From Pseudomonas sp. CCI4.2 (GTDB lineage Bacteria > Pseudomonadota > Gammaproteobacteria > Pseudomonadales > Pseudomonadaceae): a stretch of 64,000 nucleotides of DNA. Position numbers and translations under genes: made by a program. The stretch lies in NCBI RefSeq assembly GCF_034350045.1, contig NZ_CP133781.1:3582501-3646500 (forward strand), in the 5' to 3' direction. Under the pieces are notes generated by a model, which made no database searches, was not told the DNA's origin, and saw only the letters and a list, made by a program, of their open reading frames with translations. Each line of letters starts with the position of its first letter. Position 1 is the first letter of the stretch. Shown piece after piece: positions 44,700 to 52,750 of this stretch.

Positions 44700-45539
44700 T
44701 CAGCCCAAATCTTCAGCCTGATGCCGCTCTGGCACTTGGCTTGCTTCATCGCCCCACGGCCGGTTGACTCGACAGCCACGGATAACCGCAGGCCGGTTGG
44801 CGATTTCTTCTGCCCAGCGTTGCAGATGGGTGTACGCCTGCACAGATAGAAACTCGGCCGCCGAGTACAAATTGCCCCGCACCAATTGTCCGTACCAGGA
44901 CCAGACCGCGATATCGGCGATGGTGTAGGCATCACCCGCCAGGTAGGGGCTCTCGCCAAGGCGGCGGTCGAGGACATCCAACTGACGCTTGGTCTCCATG
45001 CTGAAACGGTTGATGGGGTACTCGAGCTTTTCCGGCGCATACGCGTAGAAATGCCCAAAGCCGCCGCCCAGGTATGGGGCTGCGCCCATTTGCCAGAAAA
45101 GCCAGTTCAGGGTTTCCGTGCGCCCGGCCACATCGGTGGGCAGGAAGGCACCGAATTTTTCCGCCAGGTAAAGCAAAATCGACCCAGACTCAAAGACTCG
45201 AATCGCCGGCTCCACGCTGTGATCCAGCAAGGCCGGGATTTTTGAGTTGGGGTTGATGGCGACAAAACCGCTGGAGAACTGGTCGCCGTCGTTAATACGG
45301 ATCAGCCACGCATCGTACTCGGCGTCGGTGTGCCCAAGCGCCAGTAGCTCTTCCAGCAGGATCGTCACCTTCACCCCATTGGGCGTGGCCAGTGAATAGA
45401 GCTGCAATGGGTGTTTGCCAACGGGCAACACCTTGTCGTGGGTCGGTCCTGCAACCGGGCGGTTGATGCTGGCGAACTGGCCGCCAGACGGAGCATCATC
45501 TTTCCAGACCTTCGGCGGAACATAGGACGCTTTGCTCAT
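44700..45539 (-). CDS. yghU: YghU-type disulfide-bond oxidoreductase (GST family)
   Basis: A 279-residue glutathione-transferase-fold protein of the Nu class, which reduces organic disulfides and peroxides with glutathione. The extended N-terminus (YVPPKVWKDDAPSGGQFASINRPVAGPTHDKVLPVGKHPLQLYSLATPNGVKV), the substrate-site NPNSKIPAL and the EPAIRVFESGSILLYLAEKFG motif are those of YghU. GAGG precedes the ATG. Monocistronic; LysR and a REPIN lie upstream. Confidence 0.92.
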   Translation of the reverse strand: MSKASYVPPKVWKDDAPSGGQFASINRPVAGPTHDKVLPVGKHPLQLYSLATPNGVKVTILLEELLALGHTDAEYDAWLIRINDGDQFSSGFVAINPNSKIPALLDHSVEPAIRVFESGSILLYLAEKFGAFLPTDVAGRTETLNWLFWQMGAAPYLGGGFGHFYAYAPEKLEYPINRFSMETKRQLDVLDRRLGESPYLAGDAYTIADIAVWSWYGQLVRGNLYSAAEFLSVQAYTHLQRWAEEIANRPAVIRGCRVNRPWGDEASQVPERHQAEDLG

Positions 45540-45615
45540 GAGACGAACCTCGTGGTTTCTTTTGGCGATTAGAGAGCCTACCCGGTTTGGTCGTCAACTA
45601 TGGCTCTGAAATCCA

Positions 45616-45698
45616 TTCCCGAATAAATTCGGTCCCACTGGACTCCCAACAAACATCTGTTCAACGCCAAAAACGGTGGGACCGAATTTATTCGCGAA
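45616..45698. repeat. REPIN (family A doublet)
   Basis: Inverted copies at 45616-45638 and 45676-45698, with one mismatch in the second core (cgcg instead of cggg), are separated by 37 bases that can extend the hairpin in part. It lies between yghU and the LysR gene. Confidence 0.82.
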
Positions 45699-45793
45699 GG
45701 CGTGCGTCCTGACACGCTGCAAATCTTAACCAGCACAACGTGCCACCCAGTTTGCTGCGCGACAGCGCGGCGTCGAAGCCGAGGCGGCCCCTC

Positions 45794-46681
45794 CTACAGA
45801 CTTACAAAATGCCGGGTATCGCTGGCGAGGGTGGTGGCCAGAAAGTCAGCAAACGCGCGCGCTGCCAGGCGCGTGGTCCGACCCATCGGAAAGTACGCGT
45901 GGACGGGCAGTTCGGCCATTTTCCATTCTGGAAATAGGTGCACCAAGGCTCCGCTTTCTAACTCCAATGCGCAGGCCCACGACGTGGTGGATGTAATCCC
46001 CAAGCCTCCTGTTGCTGCCGCTAGCGCCCCTGCGGTGTCATTGATCGAGAGTTGGGGGTTAAGCGTGATAGATGAAACCTTGCCGTCGCGCTCAAATTGC
46101 CACGAAGAGATTTGTGCACCGGCCGGGCCGCCGATGATTCGATGGTGCTCGATGTCGGCTGGGGTGTCCGGTGTGCCGTGGCGCGCGAGGTAGCCGGGAG
46201 AGGCCACGATCACACGACGCATCGTTCCAATCTGCCGGGCGGTACCGGCCAAGTCCGGCAAGTTGCCCACGCGGATGCCGACGTCGACAGCTTCCTTGAC
46301 CATGTCCTGCCACTGATCTTCAAGCAGCAGCTCGATGTGCAGCAGCGGATGACGTTCAGTAAATGCAGACAACTTGGGCAGCACGACGCGGATACCCATT
46401 GTTGACGGCATCCCGATGCGGAGCAGGCCACGCAGCTCTCCGGTTTCCCGCACGCTGTTCTCCGCGTCATCGACGGCCGCAAGAATCGGTTCCATGCGCG
46501 TCAGAAATTCGATGCCCGCTTCGGTCGGAACCACGGTTCGGGTGGTGCGTGAAAGCAGCCGCGCACCAAGGCCCGCTTCCAGCTCCGCAATCATCCGGGA
46601 GACCTGAGACTGCGCAAGCCCGCTCTCGCGGGCGGCTGTCGAGAAACTCCCAAGGCGGGCCACGCGGGTATAAAGCCGCAA
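45794..46681 (-). CDS. LysR-family regulator with damaged 5' end
   Basis: Up to 295 residues. The helix-turn-helix (LYTRVARLGSFSTAARESGLAQSQVSRMIAELEAGLG) and effector domain (LRGLLRIGMPSTMGIRVVLPKL) are intact. However, the reading begins with a TTG just at a sequence junction, preceded in frame by TGA, and the usual six or so leading residues (MDRLxAM) are absent. Upstream, on the other strand, lies the tail of an SDR gene, so a deletion may have removed the original start. It could still be translated from TTG or be non-functional. Confidence 0.6.
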   Translation of the reverse strand: MRLYTRVARLGSFSTAARESGLAQSQVSRMIAELEAGLGARLLSRTTRTVVPTEAGIEFLTRMEPILAAVDDAENSVRETGELRGLLRIGMPSTMGIRVVLPKLSAFTERHPLLHIELLLEDQWQDMVKEAVDVGIRVGNLPDLAGTARQIGTMRRVIVASPGYLARHGTPDTPADIEHHRIIGGPAGAQISSWQFERDGKVSSITLNPQLSINDTAGALAAATGGLGITSTTSWACALELESGALVHLFPEWKMAELPVHAYFPMGRTTRLAARAFADFLATTLASDTRHFVSL

Positions 46682-46698
46682 CGTGAGGATATCTCAGC

Positions 46699-46858
46699 CG
46701 AGTTGAAGTGGTCACTGACACGCTGGACGCCCTTGAAGCGGGCACCAACGATGAAGTTATCGCCGGCGCCCAGTCGCGTGGCATTCACGATGCATTCACT
46801 GCCGACCCGAAAAAGGTGCAGGCAATGATGTCGACCAAACTTCCCCAGCGCGTTTGAT
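46699..46858 (+). pseudogene. 3' relic of an SDR-type oxidoreductase
   Basis: About 53 codons reading RVEVVTDTLDALEAGTNDEVIAGAQSRG... KKVQAMMSTKLPQRV then TGA, without any start. The EVVTDTLDALEAGTNDEV-A pattern resembles the C-terminus of short-chain dehydrogenases common in Pseudomonas. The upstream 200 or so residues are missing; the break coincides with the damaged start of the minus-strand LysR gene. It ends 30 bases before the carbonic anhydrase. Confidence 0.5.
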
Positions 46859-46887
46859 TACCTAACTGACTTAACGACGAGGCCATC

Positions 46888-47427
46888 ATGGACTTTCTTC
46901 AGACGTTGACCCAACGCAATACTGAATTCGCAGAGACCGGTTACTCTGCTGACCTCAAGATTATTCCTTCACGCAAAACCATGATCATCGGCTGCGTCGA
47001 CCCTCGGGTCGACCCCATGGACGTGCTCAAACTCGCGCCCGGCGAGGCCGCCGTTATCCGCAACGTGGGCGGCCGCGTGAACCCGGCGCTGTTCGGAACG
47101 ATGGCCATTCTTGGCACCGTCTCGCGGGTTGCTGGCGCGCAGGTGGGTCATGGCTGGAACCTGATCGTCTTGCACCACACCGACTGCGGCATATCCGGTT
47201 GCTATCACCACGCCCCTGAGTTGTTGGCGAAATACATGGGCGTCGAAGAACACCAGCTTGAGGCGCTGCAGATCGACGATCCGTATAAAGCGGTCGAGAT
47301 AGACGTCGCCGCACTGAAGGCCAACCCGAATTTGCCGGGTGGAATTACCGTGACAGGGCTTGTTTACGACGTGGCTACCGGACGAATTGATACGGTGGTG
47401 CCTGCGGGGTTGCTTCGGGTGGAGTAG
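46888..47427 (+). CDS. Beta-carbonic anhydrase
   Basis: A 179-residue zinc enzyme interconverting CO2 and bicarbonate. Zinc ligands are Cys in GCVDPRVDP (about residue 36, with the Asp-Arg dyad) and His/Cys in LHHTDCGI near 96-100; VIRNVGGRVN is also typical. GAGG precedes ATG. Slightly short compared with the 200-220 residue classical form, but the smaller type is common. It may have been left behind by the decayed SDR gene upstream. Confidence 0.88.
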   Translation: MDFLQTLTQRNTEFAETGYSADLKIIPSRKTMIIGCVDPRVDPMDVLKLAPGEAAVIRNVGGRVNPALFGTMAILGTVSRVAGAQVGHGWNLIVLHHTDCGISGCYHHAPELLAKYMGVEEHQLEALQIDDPYKAVEIDVAALKANPNLPGGITVTGLVYDVATGRIDTVVPAGLLRVE

Positions 47428-47521
47428 GGTTGTTGTCTTGATCTGTAATTCCGCTCGATGTGTCGGGCGGAGTTACAACCGCGCCCACGCTCAATCAGGT
47501 TTCACATAAAGGAAGCCATCA

Positions 47522-48226
47522 ATGCAAAACCCAAATGTGAAAAAAACCATCCTCCTCATCGGTGCATCCCGTGGCCTTGGTTTCGCCATGGTCGAGGAAT
47601 ACCTCAAACGCGGCTGGCAGGTGATCGCTACCGGGAGAGAGGGCGCGACGGAAAAACTTATTCAGTTGGCCAAAACCGCCGACGGCGCGCTCGATGTCGA
47701 AACAGTCGACATCACCATTGAGTCGCAAATTGCTGCGCTACGGGTTCGTCTCGACGCTCGGCGACTGGATGTGCTCTTCGTAAACGCGGGCGTCAAAAAC
47801 GACGACCGCGAAACCATCGCGGACGTCTCCACCGAGGAATTTGTGCGCGTCATGGTGACCAACTCACTGAGCCCGATGAGAGTCATCGAGGCGCTCCAGG
47901 ACCTTGTTCAGCCAACCGGAACCCTCGGCGTCATGTCGTCCGGGCAGGGCAGCCTGACCAATAACACTAACGGAAATTATGAGGTCTACCGGGGCAGTAA
48001 AGCCGCACTTAACATGTTCATGCGCAGCTTTGCCGCGCGCCACCAAGAGGACGCAAAAACCTTGTTACTCATGGCGCCAGGATGGGTTCGCACAGACATG
48101 GGTGGGCCTGAAGCGCGTTTGAGTATTGGAGAAAGTATCCCGAACTTGGTGAATACGATTGAGGCTCATGAAGGGCGTTCCGGTTTGCATTATTTGGACT
48201 ATCTTGGGCGGATCGTTCCTTGGTGA
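47522..48226 (+). CDS. Short-chain dehydrogenase/reductase
   Basis: A 234-residue NAD(P)-dependent oxidoreductase. The nucleotide motif is LIGASRGLGFAM, the structural NAG is in FVNAGVKN, and the catalytic Ser and Tyr-x-x-x-Lys are in MSSGQGS and YRGSKAAL. The substrate is not known; csgA/C-factor-type SDRs look similar. AAGGAAG precedes the ATG. Its last codons and stop lie in the first unit of a 15-base tandem repeat. Confidence 0.87.
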   Translation: MQNPNVKKTILLIGASRGLGFAMVEEYLKRGWQVIATGREGATEKLIQLAKTADGALDVETVDITIESQIAALRVRLDARRLDVLFVNAGVKNDDRETIADVSTEEFVRVMVTNSLSPMRVIEALQDLVQPTGTLGVMSSGQGSLTNNTNGNYEVYRGSKAALNMFMRSFAARHQEDAKTLLLMAPGWVRTDMGGPEARLSIGESIPNLVNTIEAHEGRSGLHYLDYLGRIVPW

Positions 48227-48274
48227 GTGGTTCCTTGGTAAGTGGTTCCTTGGTAAGTGATTCCGTGGTGAGTT
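48215..48274. repeat. 15-bp tandem repeat, four units
   Basis: GTTCCTTGGTRAGTG occurs at 48215-48229, 48230-48244 and 48245-48259, with a degraded fourth unit to 48274. The stop codon of the SDR is in the first unit. It extends the space before the LysR gene and probably arose by slippage. Confidence 0.85.
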
Positions 48275-48316
48275 GTGGGCAATACGTTGGGTGAGTCATC
48301 TAACAAAGGAAAAATA

Positions 48317-49210
48317 ATGGAACTGCGTCACCTGCGTTATTTTATTGCCGTTGCGGAGCATAAGAGTATTCGGCTCGCCTCGGAGCGTATTCACGTCACG
48401 CAGCCCGCTGTTTCGCGTCAGATCCATGATCTTGAGAAAGAGCTTGGGCTAGCACTGTTCGACCGGCATCCTCGTGGTTTGACGCTGACTACTGCGGGCC
48501 AGTCCTTCTTGGTTGATGTCCGCAAGCTGATGACGGATTTGGAGGCTGCAGCGCGCAAGGCAAAGCAAATTTCTACGGGGTGGGCAGGCAGGTTGCGACT
48601 CGGGTTCGTAGAAAACAGCAGTTGGGATGGCATCGTTCCTAAAGCACTGAGAAACTTTCAGGTCGCGACGCCGAGTGCCAGTCTGGAGCTTAGCCCGCTT
48701 AATACGCCTGAGCAGATCCAGCGAATCGAAGATGGGCTGATCGACGGCGGGTTTGTTTACCAATACCGGCCGTTTTCTGAGGGGTTGAGCACGCTCCGAT
48801 TGGACCAACACGATCTGTTGTTAGCCATCCCCGTTGATTGGAATCTCAGCGGTGATCACATCACGCTAAAAGAGGTCGCCGAGCGTCCCTTCATCACATT
48901 CCCGCGTTGGGTGTATCCGGTCTACTACGACCACCTGATGGCGGCCTGTGTCGAGCGCGGGATCACCCTTAATGTGGTGCAAGAGGAGCAAACCGAGTCG
49001 GCCATTCTTGCGCTGGTGGGGTCAGGCATAGGTGCCGCGTTGGTGAACTCGGCAAACCTGGGCCGACCGCCAGCGTCTGTCAGGTTCCTCAAGCTCGCGG
49101 ACTTGTCGCTGGCCATGCCGCTGGTTTTTGCTTACCGAAGCGACAACGACAGCCCGATGCTTTTAAGGTTTGTAGAAGCACTCACTGATACCCTGCACGG
49201 AAATAAGTAG
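48317..49210 (+). CDS. LysR-family regulator
   Basis: A 297-residue regulator starting MELRHLRYFIAVAEHKSIRLASERIHVTQPAVSRQIHDLEKELG, with an effector domain opening GWAGRLRLGFVENSSWDGIVP, the pattern of the BenM/CatM/AlsR-like group. ATG 48317 has AAAGGA 7 bases upstream. It precedes, on the same strand, a deacylase, an MFS transporter and a metallo-beta-lactamase-fold hydrolase with short gaps, and probably activates them. Confidence 0.88.
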   Translation: MELRHLRYFIAVAEHKSIRLASERIHVTQPAVSRQIHDLEKELGLALFDRHPRGLTLTTAGQSFLVDVRKLMTDLEAAARKAKQISTGWAGRLRLGFVENSSWDGIVPKALRNFQVATPSASLELSPLNTPEQIQRIEDGLIDGGFVYQYRPFSEGLSTLRLDQHDLLLAIPVDWNLSGDHITLKEVAERPFITFPRWVYPVYYDHLMAACVERGITLNVVQEEQTESAILALVGSGIGAALVNSANLGRPPASVRFLKLADLSLAMPLVFAYRSDNDSPMLLRFVEALTDTLHGNK

Positions 49211-49327
49211 AGCGATGCCTCCTAAGCATCACTGACCTCATAAAACGGCAATTTTCTTGCTTAACACCCTGAAGGATAGTGGGGGACGTTGGCTATTTCG
49301 CCCACGTCTCAGTTTCAGGAGTGTCGT

Positions 49328-50344
49328 ATGAATAACAACAACCAAGCATCACTCATTGCGTGTACCGTCGATTTCTCACAGGAAGGATTTCAAAAGGGCG
49401 CACTGATGCTGCCTTATTCCCAAGACCGCTCGGCCTACGGCCGCATCCCCATACCCGTCGTCGTCCTGAAGAAGGGCGTAGGTCCGACGGTTCTTCTTAC
49501 CGGGGGCAATCATGGCGATGAGCTTGAAGGCCCCATCGCGCTAATGAAGCTCATACAGCGCATGAGTTCTCTTGAAATCAACGGACGCTTGATCGTCATT
49601 CCAGGGCTGAATTTTCCTGCGTTTGAAAACGGCACCCGCACGTCTCCCATCGACAAAGGAAATCTGAACCGTCTTTTCCCTGGCAATCGCAGTGGAAGCC
49701 TGACTGAGATGATTGCCCACTACGTCAATACCGAGCTATTCCCCATTTCGGACGTGATACTCGATTTGCATGCGGGCGGAGCCTCGTTCCAGCACGCGCC
49801 AGCGTTGCTGGCCTCGTTGCCCGCTAATCGAGAACAGCACGATGACTATTTGCGGCTTGTCTATGCGTTCGCTGCGCCGACAACCATGGTCATGAATCTG
49901 CTGGGGGAGGATCGTACCTACGGCGCGGCCGCCGAGCGGCAAGGAAAGCTGTTTTTGTGCGGGGAATTTGGAGGCGGGGCATCGTGCAGTCCCGGCAACC
50001 TGAAGATTGTTGAGGACGGGTTGCACCGGGTTTTGCACAGCCTTGGTGTTCTCAACGAAGTCCCCCCTACGCCCGTGCAAAAGACCCGTCTGGTTAAAGT
50101 CGAGGATTCAGGCCATTACCTGTTCGCCACCGCTCGCGGGGTGTTTGAACCGTGTTTTTCCTTAGGCGATCGGGTCACTAAAGGGCAATTGGCGGGGCGC
50201 TTATTTGACATCGATGCCCCTTGGAAACCCGCCGAAGAATTGCACTTTGCAAAAGAGGGGGAAGTGATGGTCCAGCGCACCTTTGCCCACGTAGCTGCCG
50301 GCGATTGCATTGCCGTATTGGCTTGTCCGGCTACTTGGCAGTGA
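49328..50344 (+). CDS. AstE/AspA-like zinc deacylase
   Basis: A 338-residue M14-type zinc amidohydrolase in the succinylglutamate desuccinylase/aspartoacylase family. Zinc ligands are in GGNHGDELEGP (His and Glu) and the later DLHAGG; NLNRLFPGN binds the substrate carboxylate. The position of RLIVIPGLNFPAF and the C-terminal barrel (GRLFDIDAP) resemble N-acetyl-diaminobutyrate deacetylase DoeB and related N-acyl amino acid deacylases. AGGAG precedes ATG 49328. It is probably the deacylase of the plus-strand half of the amino-acid island. Confidence 0.85.
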   Translation: MNNNNQASLIACTVDFSQEGFQKGALMLPYSQDRSAYGRIPIPVVVLKKGVGPTVLLTGGNHGDELEGPIALMKLIQRMSSLEINGRLIVIPGLNFPAFENGTRTSPIDKGNLNRLFPGNRSGSLTEMIAHYVNTELFPISDVILDLHAGGASFQHAPALLASLPANREQHDDYLRLVYAFAAPTTMVMNLLGEDRTYGAAAERQGKLFLCGEFGGGASCSPGNLKIVEDGLHRVLHSLGVLNEVPPTPVQKTRLVKVEDSGHYLFATARGVFEPCFSLGDRVTKGQLAGRLFDIDAPWKPAEELHFAKEGEVMVQRTFAHVAAGDCIAVLACPATWQ

Positions 50345-50372
50345 ATGCCTGTCCACCTCTGGAGTGTGTGTT

Positions 50373-51726
50373 ATGAACGTATTCCGTTCTGCGGGGACTG
50401 CTTGCGAAGACAATCGAGGCTCGGCCTACAGCGTGGGTTTGTTTCTGCTCTGTTTTGCTTTTTCTTACCTGGACCGACAGATCGTCAGCATTCTGGTGCA
50501 GCCGCTTAAAGCAACGCTGAACTTGACGGATAGCCAAATCGGGATGCTGCAAGGTTTCTCATTCACCCTGTGTTATGCGACCGCTGGCGTGGTTGTCGCG
50601 CGGTTGGTGGATCGGTCAAACAGGGTGAACATCATTGCCATCTGTGTGGCGATTTGGGCGTGTTCAACGGCACTTTGCGCCACAGCTGGCAGCTTTACCG
50701 AACTGTTGGTGTACCGAGGGGGTACCGCGATTGCGGAAGCAGCGCTTAGCCCGGCGGTCTTGTCGTTGTTCGCTGATCTGTACGCGCCACGTCGATTGAG
50801 CCGTGCCACCGGTATTTTCATGCTCGGCCCCTATATCGGAAGCGGAGCTGCGCTGATGGGCGGAGGGGCGTTACTCGGGTGGCTGAATCAACCGGGTAAT
50901 GACGTTCTTAGCAGTACGTCTTTGCAGGCCTGGCAGGTGGTTTTTCTCTGCGTGGGTTTGCCCGGTTTTATATTGGCGGCGCTGGTGTTCTTCACGCTAA
51001 GAACCTCCACGGCGTGATGCCGCTGGAGACGTCTATGCCGTTGATTGCGAAGTGGCGCCTCCCTTCAATGAAGTACTGAAGGAGCTGTTTGTTCGAAACA
51101 GGTTCTGCCTGCCGTACTTTTTTGGTTACGCCTGTCTGATCATGTTGTTTTACTCATTTACGGCCTGGTTTCCCACGGTATTAATCCGGCATTTTGCCCT
51201 GGAGCCGAGTTACGTCGGGAAAGTCACCGGTCCCCTTTACATGCTTGGCGGAGTACTTGGTGTACTGACCTCCGGACTATTAGTTCGGCGAGCGAAGGAT
51301 GCACAAGCGTTAGGCATGGCACTCAAGGTGGCGGCGTACGCCTGCACCCTGTTGATCCCTTTAGCGATAATTGCACCGTTGGCCCCTTTCAGTATCGCCG
51401 TCACGTTTTACGGCTTGTGTGCTTTTGCCGCGAGCATCGTAATGGCGTTAGCGCCCATGCCACTGCAAATCGCTATTCCAAATCGAATGCGCGGACGTTC
51501 TATCGCCCTTCTCGTGTTCATGACCAACGTGATCGGCGGCGGGATCGGGCCATTCGCGGTGGGTTACATCAGCCAATCATTGGCTGACGAGCAAAACGGC
51601 CTGGGAATAGCGTTGGCTATTGTCGGGAGCGTTTCGGCGGTTCTCGCTGCGATCCTTTATAGCTACGCGACGTTAGCCGTTTCTCGGCCTGGGGCGATGA
51701 AACCGAACGCCGTCCCATCCCGTTAA
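50373..51726 (+). pseudogene. MFS transporter split by a frameshift
   Basis: A complete 12-helix MFS gene in two frames. The first half (50373 to about 51000) covers helices 1-6, starting AYSVGLFLLCFAFSYLDRQIVSILVQPLKATL, and ends prematurely after FTLRTSTA. The second half continues in another frame as EPPRRDAAGDVYAVDCEVAPPFNEVLKEL and covers helices 7-12 to 51726. The coding span of 1354 bases is one base more than a multiple of three. The shift is near CTAAGAACC (50997-51005). GGAG precedes ATG 50373. Sequencing error is possible; otherwise the transporter is inactivated. Confidence 0.85.
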
Positions 51727-51762
51727 ACCGCCTTATGACGTTGCTATGAACAGGAAGGTGCC

Positions 51763-52626
51763 ATGAAAAATACTAATGTTTATCGCGTTGGTGATCTTCG
51801 AATAACGAAAATCACCGAACAAATAATTCGCACGCTAACGGCCCGTCAACTTTATCCAGATGCCACTGCGGCGTTGTTAAAGTCGTTAACCGGTGTCGCT
51901 GAGGTGACACAATACAGTGCGGTTGAAATGAGCGTTCACAGTTGGCTGGTGGAAACGCCGCACTACCGACTGTTGATCGATACCGCTACGGGCAATGGCA
52001 AAGAACGCCCCTTCAGCAACCTGTTTCATCACTTAAACAGCCCATGGATGGAAAACCTGACCTTGGCAGGTGTTCGTCCGTCCGAGATTGATTATGTCCT
52101 GCACACGCATTTGCACGTTGATCATGTTGGCTGGAATACCGTTCGAAGCGGTGACCTCTGGGTGCCTACGTTCGTTAATGCGACTTACGTGTGCTCCAAC
52201 GCGGAAATGGAATTTTACGAGTCGCCGGCGGCTGCATCTCGCATGATGATTTTTGAGGACAGTGTTCGCCCGGTGCGTGATGCAGGTCAGTTAGAGGTGA
52301 TCGATGATCAGGGTGGAGAATACTTGCCCGGGATTAAATTTCATCCCACGCCGGGGCATAGCGCTGGGCACATGAGCATCAGCATCGAATCAGGCAATGA
52401 GATCGCCTTGTTCTGTGGAGACGTTATGCACAGCCCCTTGCAAGTGGCATTTCCTGATTGGAATTCGATGTTTTGCGGGGAGCAGTTGGTCGCGCGTCAA
52501 TCGCGTAAACGGTTGCTGGATCAGGCGTGCATAGACCGTACAACGGTGTTCACCAGCCACTTCAACGAGTCCTCAGTGGGACGTGTTACTGAGGCTGAGG
52601 GGCGTTACAGCTGGGAATTTATCTAA
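51763..52626 (+). CDS. Metallo-beta-lactamase-fold hydrolase, lactonase-like
   Basis: A 287-residue zinc hydrolase. The metal motif HTHLHVDHVG (HxHxDH) is near residue 115, followed by HPTPGHSAGHMS and FCGDVMHS, and the late TSHFNE supplies another histidine. Lactonases, other esterases and acyl hydrolases share this architecture, so its substrate is only inferred; given neighbours an amide or lactone of an amino acid derivative is plausible. AGGAAGG precedes the ATG. Last gene of the plus-strand run, ending at a bidirectional hairpin. Confidence 0.85.
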   Translation: MKNTNVYRVGDLRITKITEQIIRTLTARQLYPDATAALLKSLTGVAEVTQYSAVEMSVHSWLVETPHYRLLIDTATGNGKERPFSNLFHHLNSPWMENLTLAGVRPSEIDYVLHTHLHVDHVGWNTVRSGDLWVPTFVNATYVCSNAEMEFYESPAAASRMMIFEDSVRPVRDAGQLEVIDDQGGEYLPGIKFHPTPGHSAGHMSISIESGNEIALFCGDVMHSPLQVAFPDWNSMFCGEQLVARQSRKRLLDQACIDRTTVFTSHFNESSVGRVTEAEGRYSWEFI

Positions 52627-52684
52627 TGCAGTCGACACCGGCGTAGGTGATTTTTTCGCCATCCTAATGCCGCCGGTTATAGCC

Positions 52685-52709
52685 AGCAGGACAGTCGAAC
52701 TGTCCTGCT
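52685..52709. terminator. Bidirectional terminator hairpin
   Basis: AGCAGGACAGT (52685-52695) and ACTGTCCTGCT (52699-52709) form a perfect 11-bp stem with a 3-base loop between the convergent hydrolase and OprD genes. No long U run accompanies it, so it may need help from Rho or act as a stability element. Confidence 0.7.
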
Positions 52710-52750
52710 TACCCATGCTCTCGCCAAGCCTTTCGACGGTTTAACCTTTC

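Noticed and set aside
50997..51005. Programmed frameshift in the MFS gene
   Set aside because: No slippery heptamer with downstream structure is evident and transporters of this family do not use one; mutation or sequencing error is simpler.
52685..52709. Site-specific recombination site
   Set aside because: A perfect hairpin between convergent genes is better explained as a terminator or stability element.
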